From the NCBI RefSeq assembly GCF_021155775.2, contig NC_060232.1, positions 39,722,089-39,786,088 on the forward strand: a DNA stretch of 64,000 nucleotides. The letters run 5' to 3'. The notes under the pieces are model-generated. The model ran no database searches and had not been told where the DNA came from. It saw only the letters and a list, made by a program, of their open reading frames with translations. The DNA comes from Neodiprion pinetum. Lineage: Eukaryota; Arthropoda; Insecta; Hymenoptera; Diprionidae. This document shows, piece by piece, positions 27,499 through 41,290 of the stretch (positions are counted from its first letter, which is position 1; the number at the start of each line of letters is the position of its first letter). A program made the translations under genes and the position numbers.

Positions 27499-27740
27499 GT
27501 CAAATTTTCCTACAGATGGTTGGCGGGGCCCGGCCGAAACATCGTTAAATCAGAAAACAAGATCACACTTTGACCAGCATCGACGAACATTCTTCTGGTA
27601 ACATTATGGTTAAGTCGGGAAAAAAAAATATTATTAAAATAACAGATTTATTCTCCTGTATTGATACTCATATTCGATAGTCACTTTAATGTTGAAGTAA
27701 TTCCAAGTATTAAATCAGTAGAACATTTGCACACAAAGAC

Positions 27741-28143
27741 TATACCGGGACAATCTCGAGAAACTCAAGAATCAACCGCGCATGCGCCAAATAATTCAAT
27801 CTCATTGGTCGGCGAAATCTTCCCGCAGCGATATTCCTGTCTGCGATGCAGGGGACCAATGTACACAAAATGTGTACATTTGAATTTTCAAAGAGCATAA
27901 CCATTAAATTCCGACCGTTCTTTGAAGAGTCAACTTTCCGACCCAATAACAAATGCTTCCAAAACCTTTCCGAGTCACTGCCTCGATTATTTGAGATTCT
28001 AACCTCGACAATTCGTATCAACCACATCGCCGCCAGAAACAGTTTGGCAGCTGAAAACTCGGGATGGCCAGCCTGCGCGAACAGCCGACAAAATTCGCGC
28101 ACGCGCATTTAATTTTCACGTTTCAAGAAATTGTCCCGGTATA
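27741..28143. mobile_element. 403-bp MITE-like element
   Basis: Ends TATACCGGGACAAT and ATTGTCCCGGTATA are exact inverted copies; similarity continues inward imperfectly (GAGAAACTCAAGAATCAACC against the complement of the right arm). An internal palindrome TGTACACA..TGTGTACA lies near 27859. The TA at each outer edge could be a TA target duplication, as in Tc1/mariner-type elements. No transposase. Confidence 0.7.
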
Positions 28144-29551
28144 TGTCATATGCATATGAAATTCATGATGCTACTGCTGTTGCAGCCGGATATAATTTAG
28201 GAATAAACATTGTAATCAACCTTTAAGTGCTCGCGTGATTTCGTGTTGTGTGTACATGCTGTGAACAATAAGGTGCGCGGCTTTCTTTCCTACGCGAAAA
28301 AAACTTTGGGCATAGACGTGACAGCGCGCGCATAAGAGAGCATTGTACGTACGACCTCCGCCGATTCTGGAGATACTGAAGTCAGATTTGGGATTTTTGG
28401 TTTCTATTGTTTTTTCACATACTTCATCGGAAATAAATTGTATATGTGTGAATTTTCACCCAGGAATGGCTCAGAAATCAAGACAAGAATTTCTCGCGTC
28501 AAAAATAATAAATAAGTCATTTTCTATGATTTCCTATGACAAAAATTATTAATTAAAGTTAGTGTTTTTGAAATTGAATTATAAAATCCCCATGTTTTCC
28601 CCATCGTTGAATAACCCATTTGAAGGCCGAAAAATTAAGCATTCAATTTACTTTTCTCAACTCAAAATATTTTTTTCTTAAAAATTTAATTATTTAACTT
28701 CGCTCTGCCGTTGACCCCGTTCAATTTCATTAATCTGTTGAAAAATGGAAATTTTTTGAAAAGAGCGAGCAATTTCGTTTTTCTGGGACAGCTTGTTATT
28801 GAAATTTCTTATAAATGAATTACAAATGAGTGAACTAACTATTGCATCTTCGACTAGACGCCTCCAAGACCATGCATGAATTTTTTCAGAAGGTTAGTAG
28901 AACGTAAAATGTCGAAGATAATAGTAAGTTGGGAAAGAAACCATGTGACATGTAACGTATACCGAAAACCACGTGACAAGCTAAGAGTTAATCTTAATCG
29001 CATTGAGCTGGAGAATTGTAACAAAGCACGGTACGTACACTAAGAGAAATTTTTAGTTCCAGTTACCGCTCAGTCCTTAACTATTTTCATTTTTGACCAG
29101 GATCGAAAAATATAGTCTTAGGTAGAGAATGAAAATGAGTTTTGTAGCTGTTACCGGAAAGTCCAGTATCCGTTAATATTCTTTCTCGTTACGATCACTG
29201 TAACTATATTGTCTTGCAGCTGTTGCGTGTGACCCCGTGCAATAATGCCGTCTCTGAGATCGGCCTTACACGTTAGAGTGATAAACTGTATTTTTTCCCC
29301 GATTTCACCACGGAGACTAGCAATACCTAAGTGGCTCTTGTACTTTTATTGTGACGTAGTTTCGGCAACTTGGTGAATTTTTTCACATTTCAGTTATTCT
29401 AGCCTAGATTTAATTATTTTTCGCGTAAAATGCAGAGCCAGCACCGAATAGCGCGGCAAATATAATGCGGATCTAAGGTAAAGGTCGAGCTGAATTCGTA
29501 AGACGACTTCTGCGCCACACGTAGCGCACACGGCTGGATGCAGTGTGTCGG

Positions 29552-29559
29552 TATATAAA
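29552..29559 (+). promoter_or_regulatory. Candidate TATA element, NRF-6-like copy 2
   Basis: TATATAAA, same position relative to the start codon as in copy 1. Confidence 0.3.
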
Positions 29560-29880
29560 CCATACGTTTGTACGTGTTCATGATGATTTGCATGATTGCT
29601 GTACCCACCTCAACCTTGAACTCACACGTTCGTGCAAGTGACTCGTTTAGGCAGAGGCTGTAAATAAACCAAGGGGGTTCCACTACCTCCCACCCTTGCT
29701 ACCTTTTCTGACATACACGAAAAAGCATCGATACACTCAGCTTTGTGTACCTAATGCTTCTATCGGAAACGCGTGTGAACTCACTCGAAGTTCGTAACCC
29801 GCGACTGGATGTCGAAATAGCTTCGACAGTTCTTTTTTACCTTTATTAAAAGAAATTGATCGATACATTTCACTTGTGCC

Positions 29881-32800
29881 ATGATTGGGACAGTTTTTCT
29901 ACTATGCTTGTTCGTTTTAACAAACGGTCAAGTTTTCGCCGGTGAGAATAAGTTTTGCTACGAAAATACCTCCGACAGTCGGTTATGGCTATCAACCACC
30001 CTCGAAACGCGTCAGACATTGCAAGCCGAGAACCCCGCCGATCTCCAAAGGGCAGTACCGGTGTCGCAAGGTTCTTCGTGGTGGACCGACTTCCCCGTTC
30101 TGCCGTTGGTATTCGCCAATTCAAACACGATTCCAAAGGGTCGTTGCAGGAAACAAGTCCAACGGTACCTCAAGGAACTCGCCAATTCCACGTTGTGGGC
30201 CGTCCAGAGTAAGCTTATTTCAATCATTTTCGATATTCGCCGACGACGCGGGCAATGGCTACAATTCGTTTTCCCCCGTTTCCAATAAGTAGAAACGCCG
30301 ATGGATTGAGGGCATTGCGCCTGATGCGCGCCGAGTACCTATAAAGATGTCAAAGCGCTTTTCAGGATTTCTGATGTGATGCATTGATATTTGCTAAGAA
30401 CGCGAAACGGGTGATAATAACAGCAGCTTGGCTTCCCATCATATCACCGTCGTTTTTGCATACGAAACCGCGATGAGAAATACCTCATATTATCTGCAAT
30501 CACTGCCGGTATAAATTGTTGCACTAACGTATTTTGTATATCGAGTCAAAAACGGTTCCTTTACTTTGCCTCAGTCTGCCAACACTGCGACGTATCGAAG
30601 AGATCAACAAGCATTCAAGATGATTTAGAATTGATGACTCAATTTTTGGAGTAGTAATTCGACCTGGACTTAAACCGAGGGTTGTTTTGATACCGATTAG
30701 CAATAGTTGAAGATATTATTGGTAATCAGCATTCGATGATGCCTTTTGTTATCCTTGCACAAGTAAAAACGTCATCAAAACTTCAATGGTTTCGTGAATT
30801 CAAATATAATTTGCTACCTTATGTTGTCCTCGAGTGACATTTTAATATTTTCCATGTATGTATACGAATACCACACCCATGTAATGGCTCTACCATGAGC
30901 TGGCTGTATTTGGTCTCATATGGTTGGTTTAACTTTATCCATGGACTTCTTATAACTTTGAGCCTGAAAATTTAACATAATGTCAATGGCCAACAATATT
31001 TGTGTAACCTTAGCAGTTTAACGGATTTCGTTTCAGTCGAATACAAATATATCGCATAACCTGTTTTCGGTTTCAATCGCACTAATGCGGTACGCGAAAA
31101 TGATAGTTTCTTATGTCCGTCACAATCTGGGCCTATACCTACGCATAACATAATCCTCTATGATAGTACAGGTCTACCTTGAGGAACCGGTTGACTGAAC
31201 ATTATGAGTTTTCTCAGTTTTTGTGCCTAAACTGGCAGCGACATACAACCGACCAAAGTACCCAGAAATTGGTGCCCGGAGTATTTTTTGGGACCTTGAT
31301 TTTATCTCAGAACTTATTATTTCAATTTGCCACCCCGTAAGGGTGAAAACAGGGTTGAGTCGGGATGAATTTTCAGTCTTATTGTTAATTTTTTTTCTTC
31401 CAATAAGACTGAAACCCCCGAATAACACGTTTCAAAAGACTTATTCCGTTTCTTGGGTTTTTGGTACAAGGCTGTTGAGGCCTAGTCCTAATTACCGGTA
31501 TTTGAGGCCGCCATTTAGGATCCCTTATAATGAATATTTCAATTTTGCTTTTAAATTTGAATCAGCAAAGCTCAAAATAGTAGCGTACCAATTCTTGTTC
31601 AAATCCATCGGAAAACATCAGATTTATTCAAAAATGTCCTTATATGATCCTTTACCAGTCAACCGGGTAATGTATTTGGGTAAGAAGTGAGAGGCATCTT
31701 TGTCGATTTTCCTCTCTCTACTTGATCAGCTGAATATAATCATCTGTGTGAATCGTATAACTCGAAGACCATCGCACTTGTATTGATTGATATACGAATG
31801 ATTTACGCAAGGAATACGAACTTGATAGAACCTGAAACTTCCTGTTCATTGTCTTAACTTTGTGCGATTTGCCAACCTCAAATCTTTACCATCGAATAAG
31901 GTGAAATATTTTTAGACAGAGTCGGGCATTTCATGTATTTTTTTTTTTTTTTTTTTGCACATTGCGATCGACTAGTTTAATAGCCACGATCGACCGGTTG
32001 GCCGTTCATAGTTTACATTGTCTGACGTCAATGAAATTAGCAATCTATGCGTAAGCACATATAAGTGTGTGCAAATTGTTTGTAAATAGATTTGAGGAAT
32101 ACGAAGTTCACTACAACTCGACATGATCCAATACAGTAAAATATTCAAGTAACTCGTTATTATTCATTATTTGCTCAAGAAATGATATATTAAACACGTG
32201 TTCACCAAAATATGGAGATGATCGGTTAAGCAAAATCGCATTTCAAACTTTGACGATCGGACTTGAATAGTATAATTTTACTGCCGCGAACTGGAGATAT
32301 CGATTATGACTGTAAGTAATATCAACGGATAATTATAAAAGGTACCGAGAAATCGTTGGAAAAACGAAAAAAATCGAATCTCCCGCATAGTTGAGTGACA
32401 AAAAACCTTTTCAGTGTTCGACGCCTCAACGAAGTATCCGGTCGGCGTGCTTCACGGTCACACGAAACATTTGGGAAGCTTTGACCAATGCTACAACTTG
32501 CGAGCGGAACTTCCGCCGGATGAATTCTCTGACATGGGAGAGCCTGACGAGGTCGAAGGTCGCTACTGTTTGGTTCGCTTACGGTACCAGCGGAAAGATG
32601 TGGAACCTAAACGCCCGAAAACCTTCACCCTTGACTTCGATCCAAATCTGTCCGTCTGGAACGCGATTGACGTGAGCGAATTTCAATAAGGAGATGATTC
32701 ACTTCCAACACCAGCTCTGTCGGAGTGAATTGTTAAATCAAAGCACACGTAGAGAGTCTCGTCCATGCCCGTGCATACAATTATTTATGACTCTGTTCGA

Positions 32801-35623
32801 ATTTTCTTTGGTCTCCACAGTACACGGGAGACTTTCGCCGTGTCAAACGACACTCTGTGTACCTGTCGCTTTGCGTTCCGGCCAGCTGCAGCTCTCAAGA
32901 TGTTGCGACGGCGTTGACGGAGCCCTTGAAGGAGTTGGCGAACGCCCGGCAAATACACCTGGACGTCACAGTGAGGCCATCGCTTTGCCAAGCACGTAGT
33001 GACGTCCCTGAGGATTTCACCGTGGGGGCAAAGGTTTTTCTGTAAGAGAAGTCAGAATTATTTTACGGCCAAGGTATACGGTCGCTGAAGCCGACAGACA
33101 ATAACATGACGAACAATTCTCCATCCAGTTTCATCGTTGCGGGACTGTTTGTCCTTGTGGTAGCGAGTTCATGGTACGACAGCAGCGTCTATTCTTCGGA
33201 GGAAGCGGTCAAGGACAACGAACCCAGAGACCTTTTCCTCTCCTTTTCCGCACGGCGTAACTTGCGCTCGATTTTTTCTACTCCAAGCTCTCACCCTGGT
33301 ATCGATTGCATTAATTTGATACGTTTTTTCTTCACGGCATGCACAATATTTGGACATAGATCGATGCAATACTACGGCTACCCGCTCGTGGAGTCAACGT
33401 ACCTCGAAAAGGTCAGTGCATGTTTCTTACAGGAGCAACAGTAGTGTATAGTACCTCACTTACTTGTTACCAAATCAAGTAACTCAATCATGTAAGAGCA
33501 CGTCATCTGTGCAATTATCTGGTATTTTTTTTTGCCCCATCAGGCCTACACTATACCCTTATCCATGACGGTACTCAACGGAACGATTATCATCGATGGA
33601 TTCTTCAGTATCGGAGGTCTTCTTGTCGCCTACGGTGTGCTCCATCATCTTAATCGGAGTAAACGATTGAATTTTACCGCGCTCATACTCAATAGATTTC
33701 TACGGTGGGTCCGACGAGCGCGCCTCGCTCTCATGATCATTAAATATACGGCGGTAAAGAAAGATCGAGAGATAAAGATTCGCATGATATTACCGCAGGT
33801 TGACACCCCTCTACATGTTGGTCGTCTTATTCAATGCTACCCTGATGCCGATGATGGGATCCGGTCCGTACTGGGAAGCCAGGGTGGGTTTTGAAAGAGA
33901 TAATTGCGCGAAAAACTGGTGGGCTAATCTCTTATACGTCAACAACTACGTGCGTCCCGAGGAGATGGTCAGTATTGCGTCACTGTAGACGGTTCCTCAC
34001 CTTCATCATTCTTCACTAGTCAACGCGTGCTTTCTGTTGCACCGTGAGTCGTAACAAATTGACGTGTAACGTTTTGTCTACTTCTGTTTGCAGTGTATGT
34101 TTCAATCCTGGTATTTATCGGTCGATTATCACCTTTACATCATGGGACTCTTAGTCTTATGGGTTTATTGGAAGCTTCCGAGAAGACTGGGCTACCCGTT
34201 CCTCTGTAGTTTGATTGCACTGGGCATTGCCATTCCCTTCTTCATTACCTACGTTCAGGACCAGCAGCCAATATTCCTGGGATTGCCTTTGTGAGTAAGA
34301 ACCCCGTCTAGTGATGAAAAAATTCAGTCGTCATCATAGCCACATCATGTAATTCTCTGTCTTGCTCAAGCATGGCGGAACTTAGAAAGGATCCGTATTT
34401 CGTCAGTCACTATATCAAATCACAAATGAGAATCGGTCCCTATTTGGTTGGAGTTTTGGCTGGGGCAATTGTCTACGACCATAAAGATGCCGCGTGGAGA
34501 CTTCCAAAGGTAATCATAAGATAAAAAAATAAACAATTCGACGACGAGAAACTGAATCCTTGATCCTTTCTACTGCGCTAATTGTCATGCCCATACTGCT
34601 GCTCGTTCTCAAAAGTATATCATTCTGCACTTTAGGCTTTGTCACGGTTTCTTTTCATTCTACTGGCAGTCGGATTTACTACCATCAGCCAGTCTTTGGC
34701 TTTCAAGTATTACGACCCCAATAGTGAGCTGCACCCACTCGAGACGGCCGCCTACGCCGGGTTTCACAGAGCAGCGTTTGCTCTTGGAATATGTTCGATC
34801 GTTGTTCTGATCACAATTGGCGATGGTTTGGGTAGGTTGGAGGATCTTGCAGATTCCGGAACGCGATGGAAATAACGTTTTCTTTGGATATACGGGAGGG
34901 TCAAATGTTTCATTCGTTACATTTTCAGACTTTCATTACAACTTTATGACACCACGCTGGGTCCCGCCCCTTGCAAGACTCACTTACGGTGCTTATCTTG
35001 TCCACAATATCAAGCAATCTTATGATGTCGGTGCTACCAGAAGCCCCCGGGTATTTTCCCTCAACAACTGCGTAAGTTGTGTATCACTCAATATACATTT
35101 CACGTAACCCACGTTATGTTGACATTCGTACGTAGTTGTGGTAACATGAAAGGTTGACGTTTCCTCAGCATCATTGTAACGAACGAGCAAGTTCTCCAAT
35201 TTTCTATATTGCAGTTCTGGGAACTGGTGCCAGACGTGTTCTATACTTTCGGTATATCCCTGCTGCTGTCGGTGTTTGTCGAAGGGCCGATACGAAAGAT
35301 CGAGAAGTTCATACTCACGAAACGACCAAGCAGATGTTCCTCGGAAGAGTGAGTATCTTTATAAGATCTAAAAGATCTCCATAAGCCATCCTGCACCGTA
35401 CCTGATTCAATAATCAAGTGGGCTAAAGTTGCATCATCAGGACATCAGATGATTCAACGGTACAACAGGTAGAGATTTCATCCCGTACCTGGTGGCTACT
35501 TGATAAAGAAGTCTGGCGTACAAAATTTGAACGTTGCCGATCTTATTGTGGCATAAGTACAATGTAGATTGTATATTTTTTATTTTCAGATCGAATTCCG
35601 ACGACATCAAAAAGAGCAACTGA
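29881..35623 (+). CDS. NRF-6-like acyltransferase-3 family membrane protein, copy 2
   Basis: Twelve exons with lengths identical to copy 1: 29881-30208, 32415-32671, 32821-33041, 33129-33411, 33544-33704, 33799-33967, 34094-34290, 34371-34509, 34636-34831, 34929-35071, 35215-35348, 35590-35623; 753 residues. The N-terminal signal peptide, Cys-rich NRF domain and multipass acyltransferase domain are as in copy 1. Exon 6 is identical to copy 1. Exon 8 is clearly different (FMAELRKDPYFVSHYIKSQM against TLREVRKDPYFVGQYIKSHT), and the C-terminus ends ESNSDDIKKSN instead of ESNFNVIEKSN. Intron 8 is longer (126 against 76 nt) and intron 7 shorter (80 against 174 nt). Both frames are open, so both copies may be functional. 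Substrate unknown. Confidence 0.9.
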
Positions 35624-35845
35624 AAATGACCTAAGCATAATTACGTAAATTGCCGCCTTATGCATTGTATGATATATGTATAGGTAAACTCGTGGTTGGT
35701 ATATCGGTGTCGTAGTACAAATACTTGCATATCCCCAGTTTGTAATTTTGCATCAAGTTATTCTTATAAAAAGAGTCATTCGTCTCAAACACCATAGGAT
35801 TCGTAGTACCTACATAATTTGGAGTGGCTTAGAACGAGGATGTGG

Positions 35846-35851
35846 AATAAA
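35846..35851 (+). terminator. Poly(A) signal candidate, NRF-6-like copy 2
   Basis: AATAAA 223 nt after the stop codon at 35621-35623. Confidence 0.4.
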
Positions 35852-37676
35852 ATCTCATAAACAAGTTAATGCATTATATTAAGTCAACACCGAGAAGGGC
35901 AAGTTATATATCAACCAAAATAAATTTGCGGTTTGCACTTAACTGACGCACGTGAAATTAAACAGCTATCATCTTTATAATTGTAATCAGATACCAAACT
36001 GGCAGGGGACTCTGGGTGAATTTGTAATAACTCTGTGAGTAAATTTCTGGAGGAGAATAAAAATCGGAAGGATACACCCTTAACCTAACACATGCAAACT
36101 CACCAATATTATCAACTAATGAAGAATTTACTCGGATATTTCAGCTACAGTCTAGTAAGAAACAAAACAATAAGACTGAATTTATACAACAAATGGGGTC
36201 ATCAAGTATATCTGCGAATTTTCAGTTCTTCAATTTTTTAATAATTTCAAATTTGCCACAGTGATGGAGAGTTTACCCTGAAAGATTATTTACAAGAAGT
36301 CATGACCGTAGACGCTTGCCAATTTTTTTACAATGTTTTACCGATAGAATACCAAACGATGTACATTAGATAAATTATGAATTTTCATTTGAATAAAATT
36401 GGTCAAATGTTCATTACAGTTCATTCTTAATCCATCGTAGGAAAATAGTACACATTATGCAACAAGGGAATAATCGACATTTATTCCCGTGTTGCGTATA
36501 GGACTTTATTTCCGACTCAACCCGGGATACAAGTTGATTAGTGGGACTCAATATTTTTTTGCAATATTGTGTGTAGAATTCAGAAGAGGGGTTGATAAAG
36601 ATAAAGAACATTCTAAAGAATACATACAAACAGCATATGGATGTAAGTTGGCGGCAGAAGAGCGGCGGTGGGAAAAAAAATATTATCTGGCATTTACTCT
36701 ATAGATATTAGCAATATCAATGATTTACAAAACGAATAATCGATGTTTTTTTTTAGATTCATAGTCGTCTTTTGAAATTAAAAATTTCATTATGAATTAT
36801 ATTTGCAGCCTCAACAATTAATGCAATGAATAAACAATATTTACATTTTTCACAGTACGAGTTGTCTTTTAAATTCCAGTTTATATTTTCAGGCAATCTA
36901 TTGCGTATGCTATCGTTTTTAGGGAAATTTCGAAGTTTTGGATTTTACGCACGCTGTATCAAAAAGTGACATTTCAAAAAATTTAAGAAACTTTTCAGTA
37001 AGAAATAGGTCGAAACTTAGAAAAAAAGCGGGAAAAGACCAGAAAAAATGAAAAACTTGTTTCCAGGAGTTATGAACTTTTTTTATGATAGTATAAGACG
37101 GAATAAAATCCTAATTCTGTCCCGATTTTCAGGTAAACAATATCGAACAATTAATCACATCGATACTAAAAATTATAACGGAGCACGTTGCGTAGATCCT
37201 GTAGACACCAGCTGGTGAAATATAAAAGTAAACGTGTGTTTCGACGAAACCTGTAAATTTGTGAACTAAGAGTAAGAACGCGCGAATCTATAGATAAGGG
37301 GTGAATCGTTACCAGGGAAACAAGCTAGCCGTGGCTTTTGTATCGACGTAACGTTAGTAACATAGTCTAAAATCGAATTACCCACATGAAAGTAAACTCT
37401 GCATAAAAGCGAAAAAAAAATTGGGAAATGTTAACATTTGCATAAGAAAATTAGAAAAAGAAATATTAATAATAATAAAACATGTAAATCGGTCTGCAAT
37501 TCGTACAGTGAATACGGTTCAACGCCGTTTTATGATTCGAATAATAAGTTTGAGTGAAAAATGCCTCATCTTGTTTTCAATAATTTGATGAGAGAACATT
37601 TGAATTGCGATTAAGGTCTCCTCGGCGCCAAAGTTCGCAATAAACAAAGAGTAAAACTCAAAATAGTGGAAAAAAA
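35852..37676. other. Intergenic, upstream of Dnai2
   Basis: AT-rich DNA with short spurious frames (for example 36414-36704 on both strands). No gene recognised; the promoter and 5' UTR of Dnai2 should be in the last few hundred bases. Confidence 0.5.
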
Positions 37677-40291
37677 ATGGAAACGCAATACGTGTACACA
37701 AAAAGCCGGGCCCAATTTGGACGCTGGTGTTCCTTCTCGGACAGCGGTCCCAATACGATGGTCAACATTCAGTCGGAACCATCCCTGATGCACAATTTCA
37801 TCAGAAAAAATCCTATCACCCAGGGCACGCAATGTAGCAAAATATTCGCCCAGCACGAGGTAAGCTAGATTTTGCCAAAGGACCGAAACTTTTCATCTTC
37901 ACCTTCACCTTCATTGTTGTGCGTCACTAATTTTGGGCGACGGCTCTTTTCACAAACATTGTTCGTTATCTCTTCAGGTAAACACGACAACGGCAACGTA
38001 CAAGGAGGGCGGTATGCATCACGTCGAAGGTGGATGGCCGAAGGACGTGAACACTCACGATTTGGAACAGACGGTTCGTTACAGACGTAAAATAGAGAAG
38101 GACGAACTGTACATTCATACGATGCTTCAGTTGTTACCGGTGAGCGAGATGACATTCGAAATTGTGATTTGTCCCGAGTAAAAATGTCGTTTTCTTCTTC
38201 GCAACTTCTCCTTTTTGTTTCCCGGGAGCCCATGGAACATTACATCCTGCAAAACAACGTTTGCGACATATACGAGCAGTATTTTCACGACACAGAGGCA
38301 GCCCCGTTGGTTCAAAAGACTTTCTCGAGAACTGTCAATGTCTACAGAGATCCTCTACCCGTAAAACGTTCCATCACCCACATGTCCTGGTCTCCCGATC
38401 AAGGAACGAGACTCGCTGTAAGTTATTGTGATACGGATTTCAAGAGGACGATGAATTCCAGCCCATATTCTTACATTTGGGACGTAGGTGAGTGAAAGGC
38501 GTTCGGTTTGTTGCGATGTACCCTCATACAGTTGTTGCCGATAATGGTGTTGGCAAATAACGAGCTTCGAATATCGCGTTCCAGAAAATCCGAACAATCC
38601 GTTCATGGCTCTGAAACCCTTCTGCCCGAACCTGACTATGGAATACAACCCAAAAGACAGTAACGCGCTGGTTAGCGGCATGACGTCCGGGCAAGTTGCG
38701 TCTTGGGATATTCGACGGGGTTCGGAACCAGTCGAGACAAGCTTGGTCGAACACAGTCACCGAGAGCCGTGCAGCAAAGTTTTATGGATAAATTCAAAGA
38801 CGGGGACGGAATTTTTCAGCGCTTCTAATGACGGACAGGTATAAGCAATGACAGCAGATGACTGGTCAAATAATTACCGAGCGAATCGAAGGATAATCCG
38901 GTACCTTTCAACTTCAGATCAAATGGTGGGATACCCGAAAATTACAAAGTCCGACCGAGAATTTGGTTATTGATTTGCTCAAGCCGGAGGAACAGGATGT
39001 TGGCAGGGCGACAGGCATTTCGGCCTTGCAGTTTGAACCGTCTATGGGTACAAGGTTCATGTGTGGTTTGGAAAACGGTAACTAAATTTGTTCTGTAATG
39101 GGAGAGTAACGCGCGGACTTAAAAATTTCGCATAATATTACTGCCACTGAATTGAAGGGTTGGTGATATCCGGAAACCGTAAGGGAAAAACACCCGGAGA
39201 GAAAATAGCGACTAGATTCAAAGCCCAGTACGGACCAGTAATCAGCGTTGAACGTAATCCAACTTTTGTAAAAAATTTTTTGACCGTTGGAGATTGGACG
39301 GCGAGAATTTGGTCTGAGGATTGTAGGGAATCGTGTATTGCGTGGACACCGTGAGTAAAAGCATTCAATAGCGTTACTTCGTTCGAAGTCTGATCAGCGA
39401 CTGTGAAACTCGTATTTTTTTTTCTTTGCAATAGAGGCCATAGAGATTTATTGACTAGCGGTGCTTGGAGCGCAACTCGGTTTTCCGTATTTTTTCTAAC
39501 CAAAATGGACGGGACTTTGGATGTGTGGGACATACTTGTGCAGCAAGATTCGCCTGTTCTCAGCGTTAAGGTGAACATAAACAAATAGATCAATTTTCCC
39601 GGTAACATGAGTCGATCAGTTCACTCGGCAAACTATTTTGCTTAATACTTTTTTTATTATCATATTTATTTTGTGAGCGCAACAGGTTTGCGACGAGGCT
39701 CTGACTTGCATCAGGCCTCACGTTGAAGGTAATCTTGCTGTGGTAGCCAGCAGAAATGGAACAGCGTACCTAGTCGAGTTTTCCGAGGCTCTGACGATTA
39801 ATCAAAAAAACGACAAGCTTCTATTGACTGCGGTAAGCAGCAAATAAGCTCTACTATGAAGCACGTGCCATCTGCTTTCAAGCCTATGGAAATATTGTTC
39901 ATTCGAGACTGATTTTTCAGCTATTAGAAAGAGAAACGCGGAGAGAAAAGGTGATCGAGGCTAAAAACAGGGAAACGCGTTTGAAACTGAAGACCGGGCG
40001 GCTCGAGGCGGAAACGGAGACGCAAGAAAGTTTGAACGCAAAGCTGGATGCGAGCAAAGCGATAGAGAGTCAAAAAGCAACGGAGGCAGATCCACTTACA
40101 ATACAGTGCGAGTTGGATTACCAGCAAGCCGTTGACGCGGTAACGTCGCATCTTTTCCTTTTTTTAAATTGCGCAAAGCATTTAATTTCATTGTTATCAT
40201 TCATTTATAGGAAATAGTACGGCAAACTTCGATGGAAAATTCTGAAGTGAATAACAATACAGTGCAAAATGGATTGCCCGCAGCTCATTGA
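37677..40291 (+). CDS. Dnai2: Axonemal dynein intermediate chain 2
   Basis: Ten exons: 37677-37859, 37978-38139, 38229-38487, 38585-38838, 38918-39077, 39158-39350, 39435-39570, 39686-39832, 39921-40139, 40211-40291; 597 residues, close to the usual ~600. Seen: the family N-terminus (METQYVYTKSRAQFGRWCSF), HHVEGGWPKDVN, MEHYILQNN, then a WD40 array with YSYIWDVENPNNP, GQVASWDIRRGS, FFSASNDGQIKWWDTRK, NFLTVGDWTARIWSED and MDGTLDVWDI, and a charged C-terminal helix starting LLERETRREKVIEAKNRE. Known: this WD-repeat chain is part of the outer dynein arm base and is needed for arm assembly and ciliary beating. Inference: in insects expression should be limited to sperm and chordotonal neurons. 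The acceptor of exon 3 (CCCGGGAG) is weak but required by phase and homology. A variant ATTAAA at 40316 may serve as poly(A) signal. Confidence 0.95.
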
Positions 40292-40614
40292 GGGTGACTT
40301 GTCGCAGTGATGTCGATTAAAATCTCGAAAAGCTAGTCGAAGAGCTTATGATGGACAAGCTCTATGGAATACAATGCGAGCAACGTATCAAAAATTACAG
40401 CCAAAAAACGAAATATTTCCTTCGTAATAACTTCGCTGCTGGTCCTTTGAAATCTTCGATGTCTTTTTTGGGTTTCTATGGGTCAATTAGTCTGTAAAAA
40501 GTCGTAAAAATCGATTCTGAGACAAAAAGTTTCCGAGCTCTGAACATCGCAATCAAAGAAACAAGGCTAACCCCGTTGGAATTTTTCATTCGAAATTCAA
40601 CCGATTTTCAAAAA
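40292..40614. other. Short spacer, Dnai2 to foldback-like structure
   Basis: Dnai2 3' UTR/intergenic; no other feature seen. Confidence 0.6.
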
Positions 40615-41290
40615 GCAGAATTGTTTTTTGAAAAGTGTTAGTATGGAAAAAACTTAGAGTAACTGTAACACATCACGGCTGCGCTAATTTTGATCGAGAT
40701 GAAATGGATGCTCCGTATGTGAGACGGTATTTAACGCAGTGTCCTGATTTAAAGACCTAAGAAGTTTATTGTCTGGGATTTATTATTTTTTTTTTTTGGT
40801 AGGGAGAGAAAGAAAGAAGCTTCTCAAAACCTCGAATGTATTTTAACAAACATTTAAAACTTACGAGCGAAAATTTTTATCGTCCAACTGTCGCAGAACA
40901 ACAGCGTTATTAGCTGACTCGTTAACTGAAGAATACATCTTTGGTCAACGGCGGACCATCGAAGGGCCTAGCCGCCTGAGTCTGGAATCGGTAGGAAAGA
41001 TAAAGTGCGTATTTCTTGTCTGAAGGGTGAAAACTAAAATCATTATACATCATATCATATCATCACACATCATGCATCATCGTACATCATTAAAGTTCGA
41101 AACCTAAGTTTAAATGTTCGAATCTTCGGATGTTCAGAAAGTGACGTCACCCAAAATTTTTTTTCTCCTGCCGTTACCGATCTATATAGACGAAAATCAG
41201 CTAGCCGAATTCCTCAGTCAGGAAACAACTGCTCAGTAGAGAGGACGTACGAGAATCGCGCTCCGCAGATCTCGACACCGGGTTCTCTAC
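40615..41290 (+). repeat. Left arm, outer unique part
   Basis: Inverted match of 50222-50893, near-identical in the inner 300 nt (for example GAAAATCAGCTAGCCGAATT and CATATCATATCATC) and with more differences towards the outside. It includes a CATCATA-type microsatellite and a GTGACGTCAC palindrome. Confidence 0.9.

Larger units (their letters stand above)
26645..29238. other. Spacer between the two NRF-6-like blocks
   Basis: Not part of the duplicated unit. It holds a 78-bp hairpin and a 403-bp inverted-repeat element (listed separately). No gene recognised; the opposed frames at 27740-28112 fall inside the 403-bp element. Confidence 0.6.
29239..35765. repeat. Tandem duplication, unit 2 (NRF-6-like gene block)
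   Basis: Second copy of the block at 19,929-26,510. Long intronic stretches differ by only scattered substitutions, but introns 7 and 8 differ in length and sequence (see findings). Confidence 0.9.

Noticed and set aside
27740..28112. Opposed 122- and 88-codon frames
   Set aside because: Both lie inside the 403-bp inverted-repeat element and lack family features.
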